A stretch of DNA of 64,000 nt from Dictyobacter kobayashii (GCF_003967555.1 NZ_BIFS01000001.1:5022001-5086000); one strand, 5' to 3'; counted from the stretch's first letter, positions 18,062 through 27,242 are shown. Program-made: numbers and translations. The notes: generated by a model from the letters alone, not told the origin.

Positions 18062-18541
18062 ATGTCTGCCGGAAAGTTGGTTTTTACCCTTCAAAAGCTC
18101 TACAAGGATAGCTGGGTCGCCGTGCTCGGTGATGGAATAGAGAAAGCAATCATTACAGCTTCCTCTATTCCATCACCACCATTAGAGCCTTTGCTCTGGG
18201 CGGTACGCTTATTACTATTGGGAGCAAGTGATGCTAAATGCTCCTGGTGGAATGAGCCGGGAGAATATCGCTGGTTGTTTGTACGCCAGAGAGAACAGGT
18301 GTTGATCCATATTGTCTGGTTTCGGGACATTGCCGACTGGTCGGATGAAAAAGGGAAAACTGTTCTGCGGATGGAGTGCGATCTACTATCCTTTGCTAAA
18401 AGGCTTTTCCATCAATTGGGTCAACTGCAGTATCGGGATGGTGATTTGACCATTCCTCTTGATGAGCATCAGAAACTTCAAAAGGCTATCCAGGCATTCG
18501 AGTATGCGAACCGTGGAATGCAAGCCTCTGATGCCTCATAG
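18062..18541 (+). CDS. Hypothetical protein paired with DUF6304-like gene
   Basis: 159 aa, not recognised. It has a central hydrophobic stretch (LLWAVRLLLLGAS, residues ~43-56), a Trp-rich segment (CSWWNEPGEYRWLF) and a charged helical C-terminus. The AAGGA overlapping the previous stop at 18050-18055 sets the ATG at 18062. Genes like this often follow DUF6304-type proteins, which suggests a two-protein unit (toxin/immunity or complex), but nothing in the sequence proves it. It converges on the HEAT-repeat gene across a 66-bp gap. Confidence 0.6.
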   Translation: MSAGKLVFTLQKLYKDSWVAVLGDGIEKAIITASSIPSPPLEPLLWAVRLLLLGASDAKCSWWNEPGEYRWLFVRQREQVLIHIVWFRDIADWSDEKGKTVLRMECDLLSFAKRLFHQLGQLQYRDGDLTIPLDEHQKLQKAIQAFEYANRGMQASDAS

Positions 18542-18607
18542 AATTGGGCTTTTATATAATATGTATTGGGAGATCGAAGAACAAGCCCTTGAGCCCCACA
18601 TTCTGTG

Positions 18608-19660
18608 TTAACATTTTTGAATAGATTGAATTGCTCTCAGTGCGGAATCACAAACTCTATCTGCACCTGCATACTCTGTATCATTTTGCTGCAGCTGGTA
18701 TAGTGCGGGCAATGCTCGTTGGTCACCTTGCTGGCCTAATGCATAAGCGGCAGCAGCACGAACTATACCAGTGGAGTCCTGCAAAGCTTCAAGGAGAAGA
18801 GTAAGTATGCGCTCTTTTTGTTCCTGGCTCAGATATTCAGTAACAATATGGTGTTCCTTTGAGTTAGGAATAGCATCCTGCTTCTTATCTATCTTCACTA
18901 GATTGATAATGGCAGCCGTACGCGTGGCTGGGTCCGGGTCACTTAGCGCGTTGATGAGAGGATCAAATGCCTTTAATCCTCCAAGCTTACCGATGGCATA
19001 GCATGTTCTTTGTCGTACATATGCATCTTTGTCTGTGAGCAGAGTAACAAGAGGCTCGATAGCTTGCTGTTCCCCTACATGACCTAGCGCTTCAGCCATA
19101 GTGGCGCGCACAAGGCGATCATTGTCCTGGATCATACCGATGAGATCAGGTATGACCTGCACATTTTTAAATTGACCCAATGCATAAACGACATACTGGC
19201 GTACAATACAGTTTTCATCTTTGAGTGCTACCCGTAGTGCTGGAAGTGCAGGCTGACCAATATCAGCAAGCGCTTTTGATGCCATTTGCCATGCTGTGAT
19301 TGTTTCTTCGTCATCCCAATCATGGCGAAAAACGCTAATGAGTGGCTCAACAGCCTTTGGATCACCTATGTATCCAAGCGTTTTGGCAGCTTCTTGAGCT
19401 GCATGAACATGGTCGCTAGCCAAAACGTCAATCAGCAGGTTTACCGCGCGTTTATCTCCAATGCTGCCCAGTGCTCGTGCCGCTTCTGATAAGTAGTGGT
19501 ATCCAAACCGCGAGTTTCTGATTGCATCCATGAGTGGCTCGACTGCTGGCAAACCTATTTGGATCAATGCATCAGCTGCTTCGTTGCGTGTTCTCCAATG
19601 CCGATTATTTAATGCATTGATAAGGCTCTCTATCTCTTGGGCTTTTTCAATATGACTCAC
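18608..19660 (-). CDS. HEAT-repeat protein (PBS-lyase type)
   Basis: 350 aa made almost wholly of about ten HEAT-like helical repeats of ~31 aa with the recurring A-x-x-A-L-G-x-I/L-G-D and D-A-x-V-R-x-x-A-A pattern (e.g. AARALGSIGDKRAV, AYALGQQGDQRAL). Such proteins are scaffolds; some act in phycobilin lyase-like or partner-binding roles. No catalytic domain. It starts at GTG (19660) with AGGA just upstream. Not obviously linked to its neighbours. Confidence 0.85.
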   Translation of the reverse strand: MSHIEKAQEIESLINALNNRHWRTRNEAADALIQIGLPAVEPLMDAIRNSRFGYHYLSEAARALGSIGDKRAVNLLIDVLASDHVHAAQEAAKTLGYIGDPKAVEPLISVFRHDWDDEETITAWQMASKALADIGQPALPALRVALKDENCIVRQYVVYALGQFKNVQVIPDLIGMIQDNDRLVRATMAEALGHVGEQQAIEPLVTLLTDKDAYVRQRTCYAIGKLGGLKAFDPLINALSDPDPATRTAAIINLVKIDKKQDAIPNSKEHHIVTEYLSQEQKERILTLLLEALQDSTGIVRAAAAYALGQQGDQRALPALYQLQQNDTEYAGADRVCDSALRAIQSIQKC

Positions 19661-19763
19661 GTATCCTCTTTTTTCACAAGTGTACTCTTTAGAGATATGT
19701 TTATCGAAGTATTCTCATTATTTTAATTTAATACTTCTGTACCGTCAATTTGCTGGCCGCTAT

Positions 19764-20311
19764 TTATTCGTGCCGATGGAGCCACTCCAGGGCGGTTTGT
19801 TTTCTTACACCTGCCCGTTTGCTCAAATTGGTTCCGGTAATCTTTTCGCCTTCGTGGAGTAGTGCTTGATAGGCAGTTTGTAGCTTCTCTTCGATATGTG
19901 TGGGTTTCTGTGTTACGTCTTCCTGTTGCTCAGATATTTGCTTGTGATCTTCTTGATTGGACTCGGGTTCCCGCTGGTTCCCATTCTCGTTTGAATATGG
20001 TCTGGGCAATGCGGCCATATTCTCAGCTAGTTCCTCAATATTGATTTGTTGTGGGGTTTCTGTTTGTTGCATGGTATCGACAATAGCGCGGGCGAGTAAT
20101 CGATAATCAATCTGTATCTTTATGGGTTCTCGATCAAGGTCATTTTTTCTTGAGTTTCCTTGCGTCCATTCGTCGCGTAATTGGTTGAATGAGAAGTCTT
20201 TGAGTCTGGATGCCAGCAAAAAGCCAATCACGGCGACTGAGCGGAGGGCAGTCATAATCCAGAGTGGGATGACTCCGGATACGTGGGTGTCGGTGACGGT
20301 GTCAAGGCCGG
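19764..20311 (-). pseudogene. 3' half of IS21-interrupted membrane/HTH gene
   Basis: C-terminal ~180 codons of a gene whose 5' half is at 22581-22969. After a membrane segment (IPLWIMTALRSVAVIGFLLA) comes a Gln/Glu-rich linker, then a C-terminal helix-turn-helix-like region (GEKITGTNLSKRAGVRKQTALEWLHRH) that ends the protein. Joining GAC-GGC at the insertion point gives a continuous frame V-I-K-D-G-L-D-T-V across the junction, so the intact protein was about 310 aa. It follows VirD4 in the mobilisation operon; a role in conjugation is inferred. The open frame runs on upstream into IS21 sequence, which is not part of this gene. Confidence 0.75.
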
Positions 20312-20450
20312 TGTAATCACGAGCCGATTGAGAATTGGCCGCCCTAGTGAAACGAACTCCAAAGAACAACATTCCATGAGCGCCGGCGAACAAATGCCGA
20401 CCAAACTGCGCCAGAATCAAGTGATCCCAACGCCGGCGCACAAACGCCGC

Positions 20451-21244
20451 TTACCGAACGCCGGTAGATTTGCCGCCGGTGGCGCTGAGAGCCACTTCCG
20501 GTGAGGCTGAGAGGCTCGTACGCTCGGTCTGACGCTCCTTCATGCGATAACTGCGCCCATTAATGGGGATAACCTCAGCATGGTGAAGCAGCCTGTCGAG
20601 CAGTGCTGTGGCAAGCACTTCATCCCCAGGAGAGCGCCCCATTGAGCAAAGCTCGTGTTGGAGGTCAGGATGATCGAGCCATGCTCATAGCGTGCCGTCA
20701 CCAACTCAAAGAAGTGGTGCGCCTGCTCCTGTGACAGCTTGGTGTAGCCGACTTCGTCGATGACCAGCAGACTGGGCGCGATATAGCGCCGCAGACGCTG
20801 CCGCATGAGGCCAGGATGCGATGCACTTTCCAGGGCCTGTGCGAGCTCAGCCAGGGTCGTAAACAACACGGAATGCCCTGCTGCGAGCGCTCGATCCGCC
20901 AACGCCAAGCTCAAGTGTGTTTTGCCTGTCCCCGGAGGGCCGAGGAAGACTACATTGGTACAGGTTCGCACAAACGAGAGATCCGCCAGTTCCCGCAGTC
21001 GCCGTTCGGAAAGGGTCGGCTGAAAGGAGAAATCGAACCCATCCAAGGTCTTTTTTCCAGGAATGCGCGCCGCTTTGAGCCGCCGAGCGATGGCCTTCTG
21101 CTCACGTCCATCTAACTCCGCAGCCAGAGCTCGTTCCAGCAACATCTCATAGGTCCACTGCTCGTGCCGGGCCGCATTTAGGACGTGTGGCAGTGCTGCT
21201 TCCAAGTGCGTTAAGTTCAGTTGTTTGTATACTCCTTTCTTCAT
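20451..21244 (-). CDS. istB: IstB ATP-binding transposition helper, frameshifted
   Basis: AAA+ helper of the IS21 transposase. Walker A GPPGTGKTH, Walker B LLVIDEVGY and the sensor region IILTSNTSFAQWG are visible. The start is ATG 21244, overlapping the istA stop as ATGA. The first frame stops at 20540 after running into nonsense. A one-base gain near the C4 run at 20624-20627 restores the normal IstB end (DEVLATALLDRLLHHAEV...GRSYR), which continues in another frame to 20451. This fits a sequencing error or a recent inactivating deletion. Confidence 0.88.
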
Positions 21245-22491
21245 GCGACCACCTCCTGCATGGTCACGACTCCACAATACTGATCATACTCCTGGAGGGG
21301 ACGGCTTTCGACGTCCGGGGCAGGCTGCAAATGGCCTAAGGGCGTGGGCGCACGGCGGGTAGCTGAGACGGAGGCGACGGTCTTCCACTGGTCCGCGTGC
21401 GGCACGCTCTCTTGCGAGCGCGGTCGCTTCTCGATAGCAAACACCTGAGTGCCAGCCGACCAGACGGTGAGCAAGCCCTTGCGCTCACGTACCTGGACCT
21501 GTTTGCCTGCCAGTTGCAGCGTCCCTGGCAGCCCATACAGCACGCCATCGTAGGAGACGTAGCCATCCCAGGTGACTTTGCGCTCTTCGGTGGCGAAGCG
21601 TTCCCAAGCAAAGTCTTGGGGCAAGGGCAGCAGCTTCTCTTCGGCAAGGCGATCCACGGGCCGTGCATGGGTCGTGCGATGCACACGGGAGTTGATACGC
21701 TCGCACCACGCATGCGCCTGGCGATTGAGATCATCCAGATCGGTAAAGGTGACCCCACCCCATAAACTCTTCTTGACATGGCTGACTGTACGCTCGACTT
21801 TGCCCTTCGTTTGTGGTGTGTACGGCTTGCAGACGCGTGCGCCAACTCCAATGGAAACCATGAAATCGGCAAAGCGGGGATTCCACCGCGGCTTGTTCTC
21901 CTCCATTTCTAAGAGGACGCTCTTCATGCGATCCGTCAGCGCAACCTTCGTTAAGCCACCAAAGTACTCAAATGCCTCCATTAAGCAGCGGATGAGCGTG
22001 GGTGTGTCGCAACGCTTCACAAAGGTCACAAAGCGCATGCGTGAATAGCCAAGGATAGCCGTAAATCCATAAAATTTACGCATCTGACCCTCATGCTCGT
22101 ATACAAACTCGCCCCAATCGAATTGAACCTGCTCTCCTGGATTGGTTTCGTATCGTTGTACGGGCGCGTGGCCAGCCACTGCAGCCCGCAGCGGCTGCAC
22201 GTATTCCTTGAGGATACTGATCCTGCCGGTGTAGCCCATCTTCTGTAACCGCTCGAAGATCACCTCGCAATTGGTGCAATGGTCTTCCATGACCCACTTC
22301 TTGATCTGTTCTTTAAATGGATCAAGCTTGGAGGGACGCACCGGACGCGGTTTCGGGATCACCGCCTCGGGATGTTTCAAGTATTTGCGTACCGTTGTGC
22401 GTGAGATCTCCAACTCCTGAGCAATTTCCTGTACATTCTTCCCCTGTGTGTAAAGATCGTGTATTGTTAGCACTGTCTGACTCCTAAGCAT
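21241..22491 (-). CDS. istA: IstA transposase of IS21-family element
   Basis: 416 aa. An N-terminal helix-turn-helix (VQEIAQELEISRTTVRKYL, residues ~20-38) is followed by a retroviral-integrase-like DDE core with QFDWGEF (D), ALTDRMKS (D) and KGKVERTVSH (E), then the Mu-transposase-type C-terminal domain. It binds the IS ends and carries out strand transfer with IstB. Full length and in frame. Confidence 0.93.
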   Translation of the reverse strand: MLRSQTVLTIHDLYTQGKNVQEIAQELEISRTTVRKYLKHPEAVIPKPRPVRPSKLDPFKEQIKKWVMEDHCTNCEVIFERLQKMGYTGRISILKEYVQPLRAAVAGHAPVQRYETNPGEQVQFDWGEFVYEHEGQMRKFYGFTAILGYSRMRFVTFVKRCDTPTLIRCLMEAFEYFGGLTKVALTDRMKSVLLEMEENKPRWNPRFADFMVSIGVGARVCKPYTPQTKGKVERTVSHVKKSLWGGVTFTDLDDLNRQAHAWCERINSRVHRTTHARPVDRLAEEKLLPLPQDFAWERFATEERKVTWDGYVSYDGVLYGLPGTLQLAGKQVQVRERKGLLTVWSAGTQVFAIEKRPRSQESVPHADQWKTVASVSATRRAPTPLGHLQPAPDVESRPLQEYDQYCGVVTMQEVVA

Positions 22492-22580
22492 GGTCGGTCT
22501 CCTGAGAATATTGTTGTGTTTATATCCTCAGTCTACCGCCTTCTTGGGGTCGGTCAATTCTTCACCGGCTCGAGTATACA

Positions 22581-22969
22581 CCGTCCTTAATAACGGGGAG
22601 CCCTGCGGCGTGTGCCAGGGCGTCGAAGTGGGTGATCAGGCCTGCGACTGTGGCTAGCAGGCCAGCGAGGGTGAAGAAGATAATGGCTTTGATCTTCTCT
22701 CGTTCGCGGACGGCTTGAAAGGCGTTCATAAAGACAATGCCGAGGCTACTATCAATCGCGATGGCTTGTGCCCATGACCAGGCATCCGAGAGGGGCTTGT
22801 TCTGGCTCATGATATCGCCGTCGGTCAAGAAGTTGGCTGTGCTCATGACGATGCCTGCTGCAAGCAGGAGTTCACTGGTCTTGGTGATAAAGTTAAAGAT
22901 GAATTTGATCGTTTCTTCATACCAGGAGAGTGATGCGAAGGCTTGAAGTCGGGTCTGCTGATCTTTCAT
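22581..22969 (-). pseudogene. 5' half of IS21-interrupted membrane/HTH gene
   Basis: N-terminal ~130 codons starting at ATG 22969, ending V-I-K-D-G at the IS21 boundary; the last five residues of the open frame come from the IS. It has three hydrophobic segments (residues ~32-50, 68-84 and 95-113) with charged loops. The rest of the gene is at 19764-20311. It lies 59 bp downstream of virD4 on the same strand, so it belonged to the mobilisation operon. Confidence 0.75.
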
Positions 22970-23028
22970 AATGCTACTCTGATCTTTCTATATGATACTG
23001 AATAAGCCTATGCTATTTCGTATAATTT

Positions 23029-24906
23029 TTAATCAGGCGACAATGTTGGATGGTTAGGAGCGTGCTTTTCCTGTTCTAATGTCATCCCTGGCTGTTCGGT
23101 TCCCAACTCTATTGGTGTCTTATGGATGGGTTCCGCATCCTCTTTCTGGCGGTTCCCATCAGGTTTCGTGGGTGTCTGATCTGTGTGTTGTTTTTCTATG
23201 AGCATTCTTGGATGCTGGAATGGGAGATTGGCACGCTTGATCAGGTGCGATTGATAATAGGGAATGTTGCGGAATTTGATGGGCGCGATGGTATCTGTCA
23301 GGAGTAGCATCTCGCCTTTTTTCATAGTGCGGATCTCTTCTGGCATAATCAACCTGCGCCCGATTTCTTGTTGTCCCTGGCTCCAACTCTCGCTTTGTTG
23401 CTGGGCATTTTTGTTGATACTCTGGCCAATAGCGGTTGCGGTTCCGATGCGGCGCGAATAGAATTCGGCTTCGTCCTGGCCAGTTCCGGGTAACACGATA
23501 TGGGTGGTAGTATTACTCAGGATTGTCTCTTTGCTCTCGGAACCATAGAGAGCGTCGAGCTGTGCATAGTTCTGGATGGCCAGGATGAGCCCGACTTTTG
23601 TACTGCGCAACATACTGATCTTTTGCGCCATCTGTGGGATTTTGCCTGCATTGGCAAATTCATCGAGATAGCAGGTAATCCCGCGTGGTAGCTGTCCTCG
23701 TGGATCTTGTTCTGCCCGGTTCACAAATGCCGTGAACATTTGCATGAGTAAACAGGCTGTGAGTGGCTGTATCCGTTCGGCTGCACTGGCTGGGATCGAG
23801 AGATAGAAGGCTGTCGGCTGCTTGATCATGGCGTTGAAGTCAATATCATTTGATGTGGTAACCGCCGCCAGGGTTGGATTTTGCAGGCGGAAAAAGCGTC
23901 CAGCTATATCCGTCATCACGCCTCCGGCGGTCTTCTCATTCAACTTGAGATTTTTGAGAAACGCTGCGGCGGTCTTCTTCGCCTGGACTGATGGACTTGC
24001 CTCAAAGAGTGCTTCTATGTCTGCAAATGACGATCCTGTAAGGATATCCGCCAGGCGAGAAAACGGAGCATTCGGCTCTGCATCTCGAAGGTGGAGCACG
24101 ATAGCTGTGATCAGCAGCTCCGTATTCCTATCCCAGAAGGGATCGCTACTTCTGCCTGTATTGGAGACCCAGCAAGTAGCAAACTCCTCTGCATCTTCCA
24201 TCGTGTAAATATGGGCCAGTGGATTATAGCGATGGCTCTGTTCTGGTTGTGTCGGCGCAAAGAGCCAGACCTGCATCGATTGTGAGACTGCTCCGGCTGT
24301 CAGTTTAACCAGTTCCTGCTTGGGATCGATGATGACAAGTGAACGGTTCCCACGCTCAGATAAAATGCCTGGCGCAATTACACCTGCGGTCTTGCCCTTG
24401 CCGCTCGGACCAACAATCAGGACATGCTCTTCAAGTTGTTTTTCTTTTAGAGCCAGATGCTGACCTTTATAGACTCCTATCGGTAGTTGACTTTGTACGA
24501 CCGCTTTCTGGCCGCGATCCTTCAGGAGTGTGCGCGCTTCCCTGATGCTTGCCCAATGTGCTGAACCATGAACGGTGGATGCCTTCAGCTTCATGTTGTG
24601 CCATGGCATCAGTAGGGCACCCGCGATGATGATCCCTAGACCTGCGAGTTGGGCATAGGCTACTGTCACTAGCTGGAGTGCTCTATCATGCTGATATATG
24701 TCCCAGCGTTGCAGGTCTCCTATCCGCCACCACTGATGCCAGGCTTGATCAATCGCCATGGCGTGATACTGCTGGGGTGTAAGATAGTTTGCTAGAAATG
24801 CGAATGTCAGGATGGCATTATGAAAGCCATGCAGAAATAATCCCGAAAACCAGAGGAAAAATCCTGCCATAGCGAGGCAGGCAATAAGTAATAGACGTCG
24901 TGTCAT
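23029..24906 (-). CDS. virD4: VirD4/TraG-type coupling protein
   Basis: 625 aa type IV coupling ATPase that brings the relaxase-DNA complex to the transfer channel. There are two N-terminal membrane segments (residues ~5-30 and 75-100), Walker A VGPSGKGKTAG near residue 168 and Walker B TCYLDEFANAGK near residue 415, which includes the family's conserved D-E-F. The C-terminus is a Pro/Glu/Lys-rich tail. The start overlaps the relaxase stop by 4 nt (ATGA), showing an operon. Intact frame. Confidence 0.92.
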   Translation of the reverse strand: MTRRLLLIACLAMAGFFLWFSGLFLHGFHNAILTFAFLANYLTPQQYHAMAIDQAWHQWWRIGDLQRWDIYQHDRALQLVTVAYAQLAGLGIIIAGALLMPWHNMKLKASTVHGSAHWASIREARTLLKDRGQKAVVQSQLPIGVYKGQHLALKEKQLEEHVLIVGPSGKGKTAGVIAPGILSERGNRSLVIIDPKQELVKLTAGAVSQSMQVWLFAPTQPEQSHRYNPLAHIYTMEDAEEFATCWVSNTGRSSDPFWDRNTELLITAIVLHLRDAEPNAPFSRLADILTGSSFADIEALFEASPSVQAKKTAAAFLKNLKLNEKTAGGVMTDIAGRFFRLQNPTLAAVTTSNDIDFNAMIKQPTAFYLSIPASAAERIQPLTACLLMQMFTAFVNRAEQDPRGQLPRGITCYLDEFANAGKIPQMAQKISMLRSTKVGLILAIQNYAQLDALYGSESKETILSNTTTHIVLPGTGQDEAEFYSRRIGTATAIGQSINKNAQQQSESWSQGQQEIGRRLIMPEEIRTMKKGEMLLLTDTIAPIKFRNIPYYQSHLIKRANLPFQHPRMLIEKQHTDQTPTKPDGNRQKEDAEPIHKTPIELGTEQPGMTLEQEKHAPNHPTLSPD

Positions 24907-25535
24907 CTTTCCAGACCTTTGTGTATAGAGTTCTGTTCATGTTGTTGTACTGTCAGGCTTCTGTGTAGTTGCTGAGGTAACATATCCTCTCTATCGAGCT
25001 CTTTCAGCGTCTCTTGCAGATATTGATAGTGCTCATACTCACTATGCTCTCTGCCTCGTGCCCGTAAAAACTCCCAATCATCATGGCCATTGGGAGACTT
25101 ATCTTTCGTCAACATTTTCACTGGACCTGGCTGACCAGTCTGGCGGTCTTCTCCGCTCCCGGCCAACACGATATGAATATGCGGATCATCTGTATTGGTA
25201 TGGTGAATGGCATACCAATGGAGTGCCTGTCCCTTATAGTGTTCAAGGTCGCGCATCACGGCACGTGTCCACTCCATCCAATCCAGGATCGGCTCCTCCT
25301 GGGAAGGGGAGAGTACAAAACGGTGATAGCTGACCGCTCTAGAGGTATGGGCCATAATCTCTTCCTGGATCATCTTTCTATCCACATGATCTTCAGCCGC
25401 ATTAAAGAAAAAGCGCTGTTCGCGTGTCTCTTCTGATCCTCGTGGTCGATACTGGAGATACTTCAGATGGTAGGCCAGCTTTTTGCCTGCCACCTGTTTC
25501 TTCCCCTTTACAAAACCTGTCCCTTTCGCAATCAT
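24903..25535 (-). CDS. Small HUH relaxase (mobilisation nuclease)
   Basis: 210 aa. The metal-binding HUH motif is in DDPHIHIVLAG (residues ~117-127), preceded by HWYAIHH, as in MOBP-type and related relaxases. A candidate nicking tyrosine lies in the N-terminal AYHLKYLQY region, and YHRFVLSP resembles the second conserved block. Relaxases nick oriT and stay attached to the transferred strand. It is short because it has no primase or helicase domain. It overlaps the upstream ribbon-helix-helix gene and downstream virD4 by 4 nt each. Confidence 0.85.
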   Translation of the reverse strand: MIAKGTGFVKGKKQVAGKKLAYHLKYLQYRPRGSEETREQRFFFNAAEDHVDRKMIQEEIMAHTSRAVSYHRFVLSPSQEEPILDWMEWTRAVMRDLEHYKGQALHWYAIHHTNTDDPHIHIVLAGSGEDRQTGQPGPVKMLTKDKSPNGHDDWEFLRARGREHSEYEHYQYLQETLKELDREDMLPQQLHRSLTVQQHEQNSIHKGLER

Positions 25536-25990
25536 GCGTGTCCATCACCTGAACGCGCAGCGAGATCCTTGCCTACCTTGGCCCTGGCATCGTCATAAAC
25601 ATGCAACGCAAACTGGGCATCATCCCTGGCCAGCAACGCATAGACCATGCGCCGACTCAATCCCCCTTCGCGAATAGCGCGCACAATCAAGGATGCCAGA
25701 CGGTCATCGCTTCGGCGTGCTACAGCCTTCATTTCATTGAGGATCTCAAGTTGCATATCTTCCCGCATCTCCGTACGCAACTGCGACAAAGACCTGCGCA
25801 ATTCATACTGAAGGAGATCGCGAATGACTGGCAAAGATTGCTGCTCGATCGTTTCACCTTTCTTCAATCCCAACCCTAAACGCAGTAGCTCTTCCGCGAC
25901 CTGGCTACTATGCCCGTCGCTTCCAGCCAGATCACGGATCGCTGCCCGTAATCCAGAATCCAGATAGATATTGAGCCGTTCTTTTTTCAT
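25532..25990 (-). CDS. Ribbon-helix-helix relaxosome accessory protein
   Basis: 152 aa from ATG 25990, which is preceded by GGAGAAAGAG; the open frame extends upstream to 26095 without a ribosome site. The N-terminus ERLNIYLDSGLRAAIRDLA...SSQVAEELLRLGL is a ribbon-helix-helix fold, followed by a Met/Arg/Glu-rich helical region. MobC/TraY-like proteins of this kind bind oriT next to the relaxase, and it is the first gene of the mobilisation operon. It may also autoregulate the operon. Confidence 0.7.
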   Translation of the reverse strand: MKKERLNIYLDSGLRAAIRDLAGSDGHSSQVAEELLRLGLGLKKGETIEQQSLPVIRDLLQYELRRSLSQLRTEMREDMQLEILNEMKAVARRSDDRLASLIVRAIREGGLSRRMVYALLARDDAQFALHVYDDARAKVGKDLAARSGDGHA

Positions 25991-26341
25991 CTCTTTCTCC
26001 GATTTCATACCAGTGTGACTATGACACTCCGCGTTTTTCGCCGACACCCATAGCGCTCTTCCTCGTTCCTCCTCACAAGCCCTTCCTGGAGTCAACAGTG
26101 CTACTCGAGTGTGGGAGCGGAGCTCCCTTTATCTTGCCTACCCGCTCGCAAGCGTGGTAGACCCTGCGCTCGGGGTGCTGCTCTGTTCGTTATGCACCTC
26201 AACTCTGCGGGATTTTATGTGCCTGAGATAGCAGGTTGCCCGTTGGAAATAGCGCTCATTGTATGGTGGGTTACCTGCTTGATGGAGTATCAGGAGGAAG
26301 CTTCTCTTCCTGCGAACAAGAAGAGAAGCCCTGAAGCATGG
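25991..26341. other. Candidate oriT / promoter region of mobilisation operon
   Basis: About 350 bp with no supported gene, upstream of the relaxosome operon, the usual place for oriT. Inverted repeats: GGGAGC-GGA-GCTCCC at 26113-26127; a CGCT/AGCG hairpin at about 26149-26160; and a perfect 10-bp stem GCTTCTCTTC / GAAGAGAAGC at 26300-26309 and 26320-26329. The last lies 12 bp beyond the stop of the resolvase-like gene and may be its terminator. No nic site can be assigned by eye. Confidence 0.35.
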
Positions 26342-26746
26342 TTAACGTGAGCGCAGACAGTGCACAATCTCCTCCAGGTTTGCCGCCTGTGGCGTCTGCG
26401 TATGGGGAACAATCATCAGACCTTGCTGGCATAATTTTGTTGGTTGTGGATCCAGACAAATAACCTCAATACCAGCGGTCAGCGCATCAATGAGAAAATT
26501 CAACACATGGCCCAGATGATGTTTATAAATATGATCAAACGAAGGCAGCAACAGCACCTGGAACGCCTGCCGATCTATTGCATCCTTCAAATCAGCAAAC
26601 ATTGTCTTGCTAGAGTCAATATCATAGTAGACCGCTTCTAGAAAATATCCATGCTTCGTGCAATATGTTTCTGCCGCTTGCAGAACATCGCTTTTCTCCT
26701 CTGCATAAACCGAATAAAGAGCCGCCCGCGCCGTAATAAGTTGCAT
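26342..26746 (-). CDS. Resolvase-fold protein lacking the catalytic serine
   Basis: 134 aa with the length and pattern of the N-terminal catalytic domain of serine resolvases: an opening strand (RAALYSVYAEE), yc-x-x-x-G-(Y/F) with D-x-D, DLKDAIDRQAFQVLLLPSFDHI, and a final helix-strand unit (LIDALTAGIEVICLD). The usual Y-x-R-x-S is replaced by Y-S-V-Y-A, so both the first Arg and the nucleophilic Ser are missing, and no DNA-binding domain follows. It is likely not a recombinase; a regulatory or structural role in the element is possible. Confidence 0.6.
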   Translation of the reverse strand: MQLITARAALYSVYAEEKSDVLQAAETYCTKHGYFLEAVYYDIDSSKTMFADLKDAIDRQAFQVLLLPSFDHIYKHHLGHVLNFLIDALTAGIEVICLDPQPTKLCQQGLMIVPHTQTPQAANLEEIVHCLRSR

Positions 26747-27242
26747 TCCATATCCCTTTCACCATTGTGATTATCTTGAGATGACTGTGTTTCATCTCAG
26801 TGACGAGAGCAATGCTATCATTCCTGGACCTGGAGGAGTGGCGAAATATTTTTAATAACTTTTCAGTTAAATTATCATGATAGTAACTAGTACTTTCATG
26901 ACTAATATGCCTCATTTTTATACTGTTCTCTGTTTGCTTTCAAAGCCATAGCGCTTTAGGCTAAAAAGCTCTAACGGTACCTTGGAAGACCCTCTGTTTC
27001 ATGAAGTTTGGAGTTAGTGAGCATTCCTGTGTGGGAAGAACCTGATAAATAAGATTATCGTGAGCAATGGGGCAATATTTTGAGAAAATGATATTGAAAA
27101 TTATTAGCTATAGATAATGCTTAGAATTATATTTATTACACTCTTGATATCAAGGGTTTTTTCTTGTAATATTAGCAAAAGCATCAATTAAAGTGGCCTT
27201 CTAACTTTTACTAATTTGAATACTGATTTAATTGGGTGATAT
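26747..27242. promoter_or_regulatory. AT-rich upstream region of the NACHT gene
   Basis: About 500 bp without a supported gene. AT-rich; the only clear structure is a 12-bp palindrome CTTGATATCAAG at 27143-27154, followed by a T-rich stretch about 90 bp before the NACHT start. It could be an operator. GGTGAT just before ATG 27243 is the probable ribosome site. Confidence 0.35.

Larger units (their letters stand above)
20312..22580 (-). mobile_element. IS21-family insertion sequence
   Basis: About 2.27 kb with imperfect terminal repeats. The left end reads TGTAATCACGAGCCG on (+) and the right end reads TGTATACTCGAGCCG on (-); about 25 of 33 positions match, including CGAGCCG and GAATTG. It contains istA then istB on (-). 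It splits a conjugation-associated gene whose halves rejoin in frame. The target duplication is unclear: only a 3-bp CGG seems duplicated and the left boundary may shift by 1 bp, whereas IS21 usually makes 4-8 bp. Confidence 0.85.

Noticed and set aside
20308..22583. Clear 4-8 bp target duplication for the IS21 element
   Set aside because: Only a 3-bp CGG appears on both sides, and the left end may be shifted by one base, so no normal duplication can be claimed.
26622..26915. 97-codon (-) open frame upstream of the resolvase-like gene
   Set aside because: It overlaps that gene in another frame, has no ribosome site, and reads as low-information sequence.
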